Below are positions 15,823 to 23,950 of a stretch of DNA of 64,000 nucleotides, one piece after another; positions within the stretch are counted from its first letter, which is position 1, and every line of letters starts with the position of its first letter. Source of the DNA: Benzoatithermus sp963720725 (lineage in GTDB: Bacteria; Pseudomonadota; Alphaproteobacteria; Geminicoccales; Geminicoccaceae); NCBI GenBank assembly GCA_963720725.1, contig CAVRGN010000003.1, positions 868,001 through 932,000 of the forward strand. Direction: 5' to 3'. The notes beneath the pieces are model-generated. The model searched no databases. It was not told where the DNA came from and saw nothing but the letters and a program-made list of their open reading frames with translations. The translations under genes were made by a program, and so were the position numbers.

Positions 15823-16634
15823 GACGATTTCGCGCCGAGCCTCACGCCAGCTCCACCAGCTCCTACAAGGGCTGGCCTGAACAACCGCCCCCACGGCAGC
15901 GGGTCGTTCACGCCCGCCAGCCGAAGCGCGTGCCAGGCCATGGCGTGGTTGCTCGACGTCACCGGCTTGCCAGTCGCAGCCTCGATTTCGACCACCACCT
16001 CGGCCACCCGCAGGCTGGTGCAGGCGACGAACACCGCCTCGACGCGCGGGTCGCGGCCGAGTTCGATCGCGGCGTCGCGGATCGAGGCTATCTCGATCCG
16101 CGCGGCGCGGTGGTCGTCCTCCTCGTCGAAGGTGCCGAACACCGGGACCTCGTAGCCGCGGGCCTCGATGTAGGCGCGCACGGTGGCGTTGACGTCGGCA
16201 CGGTAGGGCGTGAGCACGGCCAATCGCTGCGCATCGAAAGCGCGGAACGCGGCGAAGGCCGCGGTGATCGGGGTCGTCGGCCGCGCCTCGGGCCGCGCCT
16301 CGCGCAGCCGCGCGAACACGCCCTCCTCGCCGATCACCATGGTGGCCGAGGTGCAGCCGAAGGCGAGGGACGCCAGCGGCAGGCCGGGCATGATCACGGC
16401 CGCGTTCTCGGCGAGCTTGCCCTCCATCCGGCGCAGCGTGTCCGGCGTGATCCGCGGCTCGTTCCAGATCCGGCTCTGGTGGAGCGCGACGCCGTCGAGG
16501 CCGCCGAAGATCAGCCGCCATTCGTGCTCGATGGTCTGGTCGGTCGCGAGCACGATCAGGCCGATCCGCGCCCGCGCGCCGAGGCCGCCGTCGAGGGCGT
16601 GGGGCAGGGCGCTCGAATCGAGGGGCAGGGTCAC
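15819..16634 (-). CDS. Asp/Glu racemase superfamily protein, maleate isomerase/EutA-like
   Basis: The 271-residue protein carries the two-cysteine pattern of the Asp/Glu racemase, arylmalonate decarboxylase and maleate cis-trans isomerase superfamily: FGCTSATMVIGE (Cys94) and FVACTSLR (Cys205). TPYRADVN and ARGYEV lie between. I chose GTG 16634 because it gives the normal family length and lies 13 bases after the dadA stop. Relatives near amino-acid genes include EutA of ectoine catabolism and maleate isomerases. With D-amino-acid dehydrogenase and RidA beside it, a racemase or isomerase step feeding amino-acid oxidation is a reasonable inference. Confidence 0.75.
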   Translation of the reverse strand: MTLPLDSSALPHALDGGLGARARIGLIVLATDQTIEHEWRLIFGGLDGVALHQSRIWNEPRITPDTLRRMEGKLAENAAVIMPGLPLASLAFGCTSATMVIGEEGVFARLREARPEARPTTPITAAFAAFRAFDAQRLAVLTPYRADVNATVRAYIEARGYEVPVFGTFDEEDDHRAARIEIASIRDAAIELGRDPRVEAVFVACTSLRVAEVVVEIEAATGKPVTSSNHAMAWHALRLAGVNDPLPWGRLFRPALVGAGGAGVRLGAKSS

Positions 16635-16647
16635 GGCGTGCCTCCGT

Positions 16648-17892
16648 TCAGTGCACCAGCATGCTGGCGACGTCGTGCTCGGGCGTGCGGCCGGCAATGA
16701 GATCGGCGGTGATCCGGGCGGAGCCGCAGGCCCAGGTCCACCCCATGTGGCCGTGACCGGTGTTGACCCACAGATTGCTCAAGCGGCCGCTCCCGAAGAT
16801 GGGCAGGTTGTCCGGCGTCATCGGGCGCAGTCCCGCCCAATAGTCGGGCCGGTCGTAGTTGCCGGCGGCCGGGAACAGCTCCCGGGCAGCCTTCAGCATC
16901 GGCGCGAAGTCGGCCGGCCGGTGGGAAGTGTCCCAGCCGGCGAACTCGGCGATCGCGGTCATCCGCACCCGGTCGCCATAGTTGGCGAAGGCGAACAGAT
17001 TGTCCTCGTCGACGCCGGACAGGGTCGGCGGGTTGTTGCGGCCTTCGATCGGCAGGGTCACCGAATAGCCCTTGATCGGGTAGACGGGCAGGTCGAGCCC
17101 GAGCGCCTTGCCGAAGCCGGCACTCCAGCAGCCCAGCGCCATCACGAACGCCTCGGCGCTCAGAGGGCCCTGGTCGGTGGTGACCTTGGCGACCCGGTCG
17201 GGGCCGGTCGCGATTTCGCTGACCGTCTCGCACAGGCGGAATACGACGCCGCGTTCGGCCAGCCAGTCGGCGAGGCCACGGGTGAACAGGCGCGCGTCGC
17301 CGCTTTCATCGCCCGGAGCGTAGAGTGCGCCGGCGAAACGGTCGCGCACCGGCTCGTAGACCGGGTCGATGGCTGCCGCTTCCTCCGGTGTGACCGCGCG
17401 GACCTCCACGCCCTCGTCGCGCAGGATCTGCGCCTTGGCCGCGGCCTCGGCCAGCCCGGCCGGATCGCGGTAGAGATAGAGCGCGCCGCCGGTCCGGGCG
17501 CCGTAGCTCACGCCGGTATCGGCCGCGACCGCATGCAGCCGGTCCTGGCTGTAGCGGCACAAGGCGACCTTGCGGCGCGTGTTGGCTGCGGCGCGCTCGG
17601 GCGTGCACTGGCGGTAGAAGCGCCAGCACCACGACCAGAAACGCGGGTCGGCCTGGAAGCGGAAGCGCAGGGCGAGATCGTCGCGGAACACGGCACGGGC
17701 GAGCGTGCGCAGCGCCTTGGGCGACGACCAGGCATAGGCGTGGCCGGGTGCGATCATCCCGGCATTCGCGAACGAGGTCCCGCAGGCCGGCTCGGGTGCC
17801 CTGTCCACCACCGTCACCTCGTGCCCGTCGCGCCACAGCTCGTAGGCGGTGGCGACGCCGACCACGCCCGCGCCCAAGACGACGACGCGCAT
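16648..17892 (-). CDS. dadA: D-amino-acid dehydrogenase small subunit-like flavoprotein
   Basis: The 414-residue FAD-dependent DAO-family protein opens with VVVLGAGVVGVATAYEL, the dinucleotide-binding fold, then SFANAGMIAPGHAYAWSSP, the DadA fingerprint. The C-terminal NTGHGHMGWTWACGSARI completes the FAD site. DadA oxidises D-amino acids to 2-oxo acids, passing electrons to the respiratory chain at the inner membrane. It lies between a RidA gene (4-base gap) and the racemase-like gene (13-base gap) on the same strand, forming a compact unit. RidA would hydrolyse the imine that DadA makes. Confidence 0.9.
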   Translation of the reverse strand: MRVVVLGAGVVGVATAYELWRDGHEVTVVDRAPEPACGTSFANAGMIAPGHAYAWSSPKALRTLARAVFRDDLALRFRFQADPRFWSWCWRFYRQCTPERAAANTRRKVALCRYSQDRLHAVAADTGVSYGARTGGALYLYRDPAGLAEAAAKAQILRDEGVEVRAVTPEEAAAIDPVYEPVRDRFAGALYAPGDESGDARLFTRGLADWLAERGVVFRLCETVSEIATGPDRVAKVTTDQGPLSAEAFVMALGCWSAGFGKALGLDLPVYPIKGYSVTLPIEGRNNPPTLSGVDEDNLFAFANYGDRVRMTAIAEFAGWDTSHRPADFAPMLKAARELFPAAGNYDRPDYWAGLRPMTPDNLPIFGSGRLSNLWVNTGHGHMGWTWACGSARITADLIAGRTPEHDVASMLVH

Positions 17893-17896
17893 CGGC

Positions 17897-18247
17897 CTAC
17901 TTCGCTGCGACGACGCCGATCTCGACCGTGAAGGCGGGGGTCGCGAGCTTGGCTTCCACGGTGGCGCGCGCCGGGGCGCAGCCCTCGGGCAGCCAAGCGT
18001 CCCAGACCGCGTTCATGTCCTCGAAGCCGCGCATGTCGGACAGCCAGATGGTGGCCGAGAGCAGCTTGGACTTGTCGGATCCCGCCTCCTTCAAGAGCGC
18101 GTCGATCCGGTCGAGGATGTTGCGGGTCTGCTCGGCGAACGAGGCGCCCGGCTTGTCCAGGGCGACTTGGCCCGCGAGGTAGACCGTGTCGCCATGGACG
18201 ACGATCTGGCTCATCCGCTTGTTGGTGTGCATGCGCTGGACGGACAT
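17897..18247 (-). CDS. RidA family (YjgF/YER057c/UK114) imine deaminase-like protein
   Basis: This 116-residue protein is typical of RidA in size and motifs: VYLAGQVALD, EQTRNILDRIDALLKEAGSD, and a C-terminal ARATVEAKLATPAFTVEIGV with the conserved Arg of the active site. RidA proteins hydrolyse reactive enamine/imine intermediates to ketoacids. It is the first gene of the dadA/racemase-like unit, which fits imine removal during D-amino-acid oxidation. Confidence 0.88.
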   Translation of the reverse strand: MSVQRMHTNKRMSQIVVHGDTVYLAGQVALDKPGASFAEQTRNILDRIDALLKEAGSDKSKLLSATIWLSDMRGFEDMNAVWDAWLPEGCAPARATVEAKLATPAFTVEIGVVAAK

Positions 18248-18447
18248 GGGCTGGCTCCGAGGCGTTTTGGTTGTCTTGGCGCACCATAGCCGGGCCCGGC
18301 AGCGCTCGGGAAGGTTTCGATCGCGTGCCGTCGTGGTGCCGGGCCATGGCGCGAGCCCGCCTTTGCCGCCAGGATGTGGCGCGGGTCACTGGGAGTGCCG
18401 GCACGATGCACCGCATGCGTCTTTGGACACGGATGTCACGCTAGGCC

Positions 18448-19974
18448 ATGGACACGACCGCCGAATGCGCCCGGTTCGCTGAGCTTCAGGCGGGCTTCGC
18501 CCTCGCCTATCCGCGGCTGGTCGCCGATCCGAGGGCGCCGCGGACCGTCGTCGTGCTGCCCAGCCTCAGCCTCGACGCGGAGGTGATGGCCCGGATCTCG
18601 GGCGTGCACCACTACGAGGAGCGCATGTTGTGCATGCTGCTGCTCTTGCGCCTGCCGCGCACCCGCGTCGTGTTCGTCACCAGCCAGCCGCTCGCCGAAT
18701 CGACGATCGGCTACTATCTGGGCCTGCTCGCCGGGCTGCCGCATCCACACGCCAGGGCGCGGCTGCATCTCGTCGCCTGCCACGACGGTTCGACTAGGCC
18801 GCTGGCGGAGAAGCTGCTCGAGCGGCCAAGGTTGGTGGAGCGGATCCGAGGGCTGATTCCCGACCCCGCCACCGCGCATCTCAGCTGCTTTACCGTCTCG
18901 CCGTCCGAGCGCGCGCTGGCGGTCCGGCTGGGCATCCCGGTCTATGGCTGCGACCCGGCGCTGGCGGGCCTGGGCTCGAAGAGCGGCAGCCGCAAGGTCT
19001 TCCGCGAGGCGGGCATCGCCTTGCCGGCCGGGTTCGAGGATCTGGCCGACGAGGGCGCCGTGGCCGAGGCGCTCGCCGAGTTGAAGCGGCGCGATCCCGA
19101 TCTGCGCCGGGCCGTGGTGAAGCTCAACGAGGGCTTCTCGGGCGAGGGCAACGCCGTGTTCGACTTCACGGGAGCGCCCGAAGGCCCCGACCTCGGGCGA
19201 TGGGTCGCCGGGCGCCTGCCGGGGCTCGCCCTCGAGGCGCGGGATCTGGATTGGGAGGCCTACCGGGCCAAGCTGAACCAGATGGGGGCGATCGTGGAGG
19301 CGTTCGTCGAGGGGTCCGAGAAGCGCTCGCCCTCCGCCCAGTACCGGGTCGAGCCCGACGGCACGCTGGACATGGTCTCGACCCACGACCAGGTGCTGGG
19401 CGGCCCGTCGGGACAGATCTTCCTCGGCTGCGAGTTTCCCGCCGATCCCGGCTATCGCCTCGCCATCCAGGCTCTCGGCCTGAAGGCCGCCCAGCGCCTG
19501 CGCGACCATGGCGTGCTCGGTCGCTTCGCGGTCGACTTCATCTCCGTGCGCCGGGCCACGGGCTGGGAGCATCTCGCCATCGAGGTGAATCTCCGCAAGG
19601 GCGGCACCACCCACCCCAATCTCATGCTGCAGTTTCTGACCGACGGCCGTTACCTGCCCGAGTCCGGCACCTTCGAGACGCCGACCGGGCAGAGCTGCTG
19701 CTACCACGCCTCGGACAACGTGCAGGCTGCCGCCTACCGGGGCCTGACCCCCGACGACCTGGTCGATCTGGCGGTCCTCGAAGGCCTGCATTTCGACCGG
19801 GCGCGCCAGGAGGGAGTGGTGTTCCACCTGATCGGAGCCTTGTCGGAGTTCGGCAAGCTGGGCGTGGTCTGTGTCGGCTCGACCGTCGAGCGCGCCCGCG
19901 AGCTGTTCCGGGCGACCATCGCCGTCCTCGACCGGGAGACCGGCAACGATCCGTCGAGCGGGGTGCGACCGTGA
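18448..19974 (+). CDS. PGM1-type ATP-grasp peptide ligase-related protein
   Basis: This 508-residue protein resembles the ligase that joins peptides in pheganomycin biosynthesis. An N-terminal pre-ATP-grasp part contains VVLPSLSLD and HHYEERMLCMLLLLRLPRTRVVFVTS. The ATP-grasp part has VVKLNEGFSGEGN for nucleotide binding and the Mg-binding end AIEVNLRKGGTTHP. The C-terminal region (GLTPDDLVDL, FHLIGALSEFGKLG) is typical of this group. No precursor peptide, NRPS or transporter is adjacent; flanking genes are ridA (divergent) and asparaginase (convergent). What it ligates is unknown. It could build a small peptide, a peptide-modified metabolite or a storage polymer. Confidence 0.75.
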   Translation: MDTTAECARFAELQAGFALAYPRLVADPRAPRTVVVLPSLSLDAEVMARISGVHHYEERMLCMLLLLRLPRTRVVFVTSQPLAESTIGYYLGLLAGLPHPHARARLHLVACHDGSTRPLAEKLLERPRLVERIRGLIPDPATAHLSCFTVSPSERALAVRLGIPVYGCDPALAGLGSKSGSRKVFREAGIALPAGFEDLADEGAVAEALAELKRRDPDLRRAVVKLNEGFSGEGNAVFDFTGAPEGPDLGRWVAGRLPGLALEARDLDWEAYRAKLNQMGAIVEAFVEGSEKRSPSAQYRVEPDGTLDMVSTHDQVLGGPSGQIFLGCEFPADPGYRLAIQALGLKAAQRLRDHGVLGRFAVDFISVRRATGWEHLAIEVNLRKGGTTHPNLMLQFLTDGRYLPESGTFETPTGQSCCYHASDNVQAAAYRGLTPDDLVDLAVLEGLHFDRARQEGVVFHLIGALSEFGKLGVVCVGSTVERARELFRATIAVLDRETGNDPSSGVRP

Positions 19975-19992
19975 AGGCGGTCCCGGCGCTCG

Positions 19993-20019
19993 TCTCCGGC
20001 GGGCGGTCGCCGCCGGGGA
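19993..20019. terminator. Hairpin between convergent peptide-ligase and asparaginase genes
   Basis: A 10-bp stem (TCTCCGGCGG paired with CCGCCGGGGA, one G-U pair) surrounds a 7-base loop in the 52-base gap between the two stop codons. There is no T-run, but the position and symmetry suit a bidirectional terminator. Confidence 0.4.
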
Positions 20020-20026
20020 GGTCGGA

Positions 20027-21040
20027 TCAGGCGGCGGTCATCTCGCCGCGCAGGTCGCGCGCCATCTCGCCTCTGATCCACTCCGGATCCTGGCTCTGCC
20101 CGAGCAGGTAGAGCAGCTTGCACAAGGCGGCCTCGATCGTCATGTCGCGGCCGCCGACGACGCCTGCCCCGATCAGGGCCGACCCGGCGGCGTAGCTCGT
20201 CAGCTCGACCGAGCCATGGAGACATTGGGTCACGGCGACGATGACCATGCCCCGGCCGCTGGCCTCGGCGAGGGCCGCCAGGAAGGCCGGATCCGCGGTC
20301 GGCGCGTTGCCGGTGCCATAGGTTTCGAGCACCACCGCCCGCAGCGGCGGGCGCAAGACGCTGGCGAGCACCGGACCGGCCATGCCGGGGAAGACGCGGA
20401 TGGCGGCGACCAATTCGGTGCTGCAGGGGCGGAACTGGAACGGGACGGCCGCGTGCGGCCGAATGCGCTCGCGGTGATAGTCGATCTGCACGCCGAGCTC
20501 GGCGAGCGGCGGCAGGTCCGGCGAGGCGAAGGCGTCGAGGCCGCCGGCGTGGGTCTTGACCGTACGGTTGCCCCGCAGGAGGACGCGGCCGAACAGCACG
20601 CAGACCTCCGGCAGGTCGGGGCTCGCCGCGACCATGAGGGCGCCCAGCAGATTGGCGCGGGCGTCGTTGCGGGTTTCCACCATCGGTATCTGCGAGCCCG
20701 TGAGCACGACGGGCTTGGCCAGACCCTCCAGCATGAAGGAAAGCGCCGACGCGGTGTAGGCCATGGTGTCGGTGCCGTGCAGGACGACGAAACCGTCGAC
20801 GGAGTCGTGGTGCTCGGCGATCACGCCGCCGATCGCGTTCCAGTCCTGCGGCGTCATGTTGCTGCTGTCGAGCAGCCGCTCGAACTCGAGCACCTCGAAC
20901 CGCGGCACGCCCTCGCCGCGCAGTTCCGGCATCGCCGCCATCATCTCGGGCAGGAAGCCGGGTGCCGGCTCGTATCCGCCTGGGCCGCGCCGCATGCCGA
21001 TGGTGCCGCCGACATAGATCACGAGAACTCGCGCGGCCAT
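20027..21040 (-). CDS. L-asparaginase, type I-like
   Basis: The 337-residue enzyme hydrolyses asparagine to aspartate and ammonia. It has VIYVGGTIGM at the N-terminus with the nucleophilic Thr, and GFVVLHGTDTMAYTASAL with the second catalytic Thr-Asp pair. PVVLTGSQIPM and RNDARANLLGA follow, as in cytoplasmic AnsA-type enzymes. No signal peptide is present, so it is probably cytoplasmic. It lies 36 bases downstream of the YqgE gene on the same strand and may be cotranscribed. Confidence 0.9.
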   Translation of the reverse strand: MAARVLVIYVGGTIGMRRGPGGYEPAPGFLPEMMAAMPELRGEGVPRFEVLEFERLLDSSNMTPQDWNAIGGVIAEHHDSVDGFVVLHGTDTMAYTASALSFMLEGLAKPVVLTGSQIPMVETRNDARANLLGALMVAASPDLPEVCVLFGRVLLRGNRTVKTHAGGLDAFASPDLPPLAELGVQIDYHRERIRPHAAVPFQFRPCSTELVAAIRVFPGMAGPVLASVLRPPLRAVVLETYGTGNAPTADPAFLAALAEASGRGMVIVAVTQCLHGSVELTSYAAGSALIGAGVVGGRDMTIEAALCKLLYLLGQSQDPEWIRGEMARDLRGEMTAA

Positions 21041-21076
21041 TCGGCGTGCCCACCCCCAGCCCAGGAGGTGGGCATG

Positions 21077-21697
21077 CTACAGATCGACGCCCCGGCGCGC
21101 GAGGGCTGCCGCCCAGACCTTGCCCGGATCGGGCGCGAACACCAGGGTCGGATCCGCGGGCAGGGTGAACCAGGCCCCCTGCGCCAGCTCGCTCTCCAGT
21201 TGGCCGGGTCCCCAGCCGGCATAGCCCAGGACCGGGATCGCCCGGCGCGGGCCATGCCCCTCGGCGCCGTCGGCCAGCACGGCAGGATCGGCGGTGACGG
21301 AGATCTCGGGCGTCAACCGCTTGGTGTCGGCCCGGGCATACTCGGCGCTGTGCACGATCATGCCGATCTCCGGCTGAACGGGCCCGCCATAGTAGAGCAG
21401 CGTCTCCCCCGACACCTTGCTTGGCGCCTGGACACCGAGGCGGCTCAGCAGCTCGCCGGTGGGTGCCGTGCCGTAGGGCCGGTTCACCACCAGGCCGAGC
21501 GCCCCGTCGGCGTCGTGGTGAAGCATCAAGATCACCGTGTGATCGAAGTTCGGGTCGGCGAGGTCGGGCTCGGCCACGAGCAGCCGGCCGGTGAGCGCAT
21601 CGCCGGATCGCGGCGGCTCGAGAACGCCCTGCCCCGTGTCCGGCCGGGCAGGGCCCGGCACCAGCAGCAGCAACAGCAGCGTGGTTGCGAGACGCAT
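21077..21697 (-). CDS. YqgE/AlgH family protein with an N-terminal export signal
   Basis: The 206-residue protein matches YqgE/AlgH (DUF179): LTGRLLVAEPDLADPNFDHTVI, ALGLVVNRP, LYYGGPVQPE, YAGWGPGQLESEL and GAWFTLPAD. Most YqgE proteins are cytoplasmic and begin near GRLLVAEP. This one has about 35 extra residues, including MRLATTLLLLLLVPGPARPD, a good Sec signal peptide. A periplasmic YqgE is therefore likely in this organism. The family's molecular function is unknown. It lies upstream of asparaginase on the same strand. Confidence 0.85.
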   Translation of the reverse strand: MRLATTLLLLLLVPGPARPDTGQGVLEPPRSGDALTGRLLVAEPDLADPNFDHTVILMLHHDADGALGLVVNRPYGTAPTGELLSRLGVQAPSKVSGETLLYYGGPVQPEIGMIVHSAEYARADTKRLTPEISVTADPAVLADGAEGHGPRRAIPVLGYAGWGPGQLESELAQGAWFTLPADPTLVFAPDPGKVWAAALARRGVDL

Positions 21698-21834
21698 GAC
21701 CGTTCTCCGCCAGGCGGCGCCGTCGCGAGCGGCCTGCGGGCCTCTCCGACTTTAGGCTGCATAGCGCAGACCGGCCGGCACGTCTGCCCGTCGCGGCGAT
21801 CGGACCGAGGCGCGGCGGCCCGGCCGTATGCCGA

Positions 21835-22746
21835 TCAGCGCCACGGCTCGGTGGTGGACCGCTCCACCTCCTCGAGCAGCCAGTCGCGCCAGGCGCGGAT
21901 CTTGGTCACGTTGCGCCGTGCCTCCGGATAGACCAGCCAGAAGCTCCACCCGTCGTCGCCCACCAGATCGAACGGCTGTACCAGCCGGCCACTGGCCAGC
22001 TCGCCGGCCCAGAGCGACGGCGTGAGCATGGCGACGCCCTGTCCCGCCAGGGCGGCCAGGCCTTCGATCTGCTGGGATTCCAATTCGATGCCCGGCCGCG
22101 TCGCCACGGCCTCGGGTGCCACGCCGGCCCGCTCCAGCCAATGCCGCCACCATGGATCGGTCGGGGTCAGCAGCGGCAGGCGGAGCAGGTCGGCGGGCTG
22201 GTGCAGGGGACCGAGGCGGCGAAGCAGCTCCGGGCTGCAGAGCGGCGTGAACCGCAGCGGGAACAGGCGGTGCGCGACCAGTCCCGGCCAGCCGCCGCGT
22301 CCCGCCCTGAGTGCGATGTCCACATCCTCGCGCGCGAAGTCGACGAGGTGGTTGGAGGTCGACATGCGCACGGCGATCGCCGGGTGGCGCAGCTGGAACG
22401 AGCCGATCCGGGGCGCCAGCCAGTTGGCGGCGAACGCCGCTACCGAGCTGATGGTCAGGACGCCGCGTGCGTCGTCCTCGATGCTGGCGAACGCGGCGCG
22501 CAGGGCGTCGAAGGCCTCGCTCACCGCGGCCGAGAGGCGCTGCCCGGTGTCGGTCAGCCGCACCTGGCGTGGCACCCGTAGGAACAAGGGCGTGCCGACC
22601 CGCTCCTCGAGCAGCTTGATCTGGTAGCTGACCGCGGCCTGCGACATGCCGAGCTCGGCTCCGGCACGGGTGAAGCTGCCCAGCCGGGCCGCGGCCTCGA
22701 ACGCACGGACGGCGGCGAGCGGAGGCAGGCGCGCACGTTCAACCAT
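21835..22746 (-). CDS. LysR family transcriptional regulator, GcvA-like
   Basis: The 303-residue LTTR has an N-terminal winged helix-turn-helix (LPPLAAVRAFEAAARLGSFTRAGAELGMSQAAVSYQIKLLEE, residues about 7-48) of the GcvA subgroup, then a substrate-binding domain from about residue 92. It is divergent from a DUF1127-like small gene. A perfect 7-bp inverted repeat with T-N11-A geometry covers its start codon, which suggests autoregulation and control of the divergent gene. The effector is unknown. Confidence 0.88.
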   Translation of the reverse strand: MVERARLPPLAAVRAFEAAARLGSFTRAGAELGMSQAAVSYQIKLLEERVGTPLFLRVPRQVRLTDTGQRLSAAVSEAFDALRAAFASIEDDARGVLTISSVAAFAANWLAPRIGSFQLRHPAIAVRMSTSNHLVDFAREDVDIALRAGRGGWPGLVAHRLFPLRFTPLCSPELLRRLGPLHQPADLLRLPLLTPTDPWWRHWLERAGVAPEAVATRPGIELESQQIEGLAALAGQGVAMLTPSLWAGELASGRLVQPFDLVGDDGWSFWLVYPEARRNVTKIRAWRDWLLEEVERSTTEPWR

Positions 22747-22760
22747 AAGGCTGCCTTATG
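22744..22760. promoter_or_regulatory. LysR-type operator, CATAAGG-N3-CCTTATG palindrome
   Basis: A perfect 17-base inverted repeat (CATAAGGCTGCCTTATG) contains the T-N11-A core of LTTR recognition sites. It overlaps the start codon of the divergent LysR gene (22746) and lies about 90 bases upstream of the small DUF1127-like gene. Negative autoregulation by road-block at the start codon is inferred from this position. Confidence 0.55.
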
Positions 22761-22847
22761 TATGCCTCCTGGCGTTGCGTTGGCTCGGCCGGGAGCGGAA
22801 AGCTAGCCTCGGCTCCTGCATCAAACACGGTCAAGGGAGTCGCGGCC

Positions 22848-23045
22848 ATGGCGAGTCATCTTTCCCGCCCACGAAAGGGCTCAACGGGCACACCCGCAGA
22901 AGGCTGGCTTATGCGTGGCGTACGTGCCGTCGCCACCTGGATGGCGCACCCGCCCTTTCTCTATCCGGGCGAACTGTCGCCACACCTGCGGCGCGACATC
23001 GGCCTCGACGATACGTGCATGCCCGTGCGGCGACCGCGGTCTTGA
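22848..23045 (+). CDS. Small DUF1127-like (YjiS-type) protein
   Basis: The 65-residue basic protein begins at ATG 22848 preceded by AAGGGAGT, a good ribosome binding site. The only recognisable part is LSPHLRRDIGLDD near the C-terminus, which resembles the LRDIGLSR end of DUF1127/YjiS proteins. Those proteins bind RNA or act in phosphate, carbon or denitrification regulation in alphaproteobacteria. The rest (AVATWMAHPPFLYPGELS) is not familiar. It is divergent from the LysR regulator, which may control it, and ends 59 bases before panB. Confidence 0.55.
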   Translation: MASHLSRPRKGSTGTPAEGWLMRGVRAVATWMAHPPFLYPGELSPHLRRDIGLDDTCMPVRRPRS

Positions 23046-23104
23046 CCTGACGGGGCAGTGCGCCTTTATCCGGCCTCGTCCCGTTCCCCGGGTGAGGACC
23101 CGCC

Positions 23105-23950
23105 ATGAGCCACGTCTCCCGGTCCCGCGGCATGACCGTGGCCGCGTTCCGCCGGCGCAAGGGCGGCGAGCCTCTGGTCTGCCTCACGGCCTACACCACG
23201 CCCATGGCGCGGCTCCTCGATCCCGCCTGCGACCTGCTCCTGGTCGGCGACAGCCTGGGCATGGTCGTCTACGGCCTGCCCAGCACCGTGCCGGTCACGC
23301 TGGAGATGATGATCGCCCATGGTGGCGCCGTGATGCGCGGGGCGTCGCAGTCCCTGGTGATCGTCGACCTGCCCTTCGGCAGCTACCAGGAGAGCCCCGC
23401 CCAGGCCTTCCGCAACGCGGCGCGGGTCATGGCCGAAACCGGCTGTGCCGGCGTCAAGCTCGAGGGCGGGGCCGCCATGGCCGAGACCGTGGCCTTCCTG
23501 GTCGAGCGCGGCGTCCCGGTGTTCGGCCATGTCGGGCTGCAGCCGCAGTCGGTCCACGTCTATGGTGGCTACGGTGCGCGCGGCAAGGTCCAGGCCGAGG
23601 CCGACCGCATCGTCGCCGACGCGCAGGCGATCGCCGAGGCCGGTGCCTTCGCCATGGTGGTGGAAGGCGTGGTCGAGCCCCTCGCCCGCCGGATCACCGA
23701 GGTCGTGGCGGTGCCCACCATCGGCATCGGCGCCTCGGCCGCCTGCGACGGCCAGATCCTGGTCTGCGACGACGTGCTGGGCCTGTTCGGCGATTTCCGG
23801 CCCAAGTTCGTCAAGCACTATGCCGAGCTCGCCGGGACCATCACGGCGGCCGCGGCGGCGTTCGCGGCCGACGTGCGCGCGCGGCGCTTCCCGGGGCCGG
23901 AGCAGGTCTATGGCGGCGGCCCCGCCCCGGGGGCGAGCGAGCCTCTGTGA
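23105..23950 (+). CDS. panB: 3-methyl-2-oxobutanoate hydroxymethyltransferase
   Basis: PanB makes ketopantoate from alpha-ketoisovalerate and methylene-tetrahydrofolate, the first committed step of pantothenate and CoA synthesis. The 281-residue TIM barrel shows LTAYTTPMARLLD, LLVGDSLGMVVYG, the metal Asp in IVDLPFGSYQ, GCAGVKLEGG, PVFGHVGLQPQSV and the Glu-containing MVVEGV. A GAGGACCC stretch precedes ATG 23105. Its TGA overlaps the panC GTG (GTGA), so panB and panC are translationally coupled. Confidence 0.96.
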   Translation: MSHVSRSRGMTVAAFRRRKGGEPLVCLTAYTTPMARLLDPACDLLLVGDSLGMVVYGLPSTVPVTLEMMIAHGGAVMRGASQSLVIVDLPFGSYQESPAQAFRNAARVMAETGCAGVKLEGGAAMAETVAFLVERGVPVFGHVGLQPQSVHVYGGYGARGKVQAEADRIVADAQAIAEAGAFAMVVEGVVEPLARRITEVVAVPTIGIGASAACDGQILVCDDVLGLFGDFRPKFVKHYAELAGTITAAAAAFAADVRARRFPGPEQVYGGGPAPGASEPL

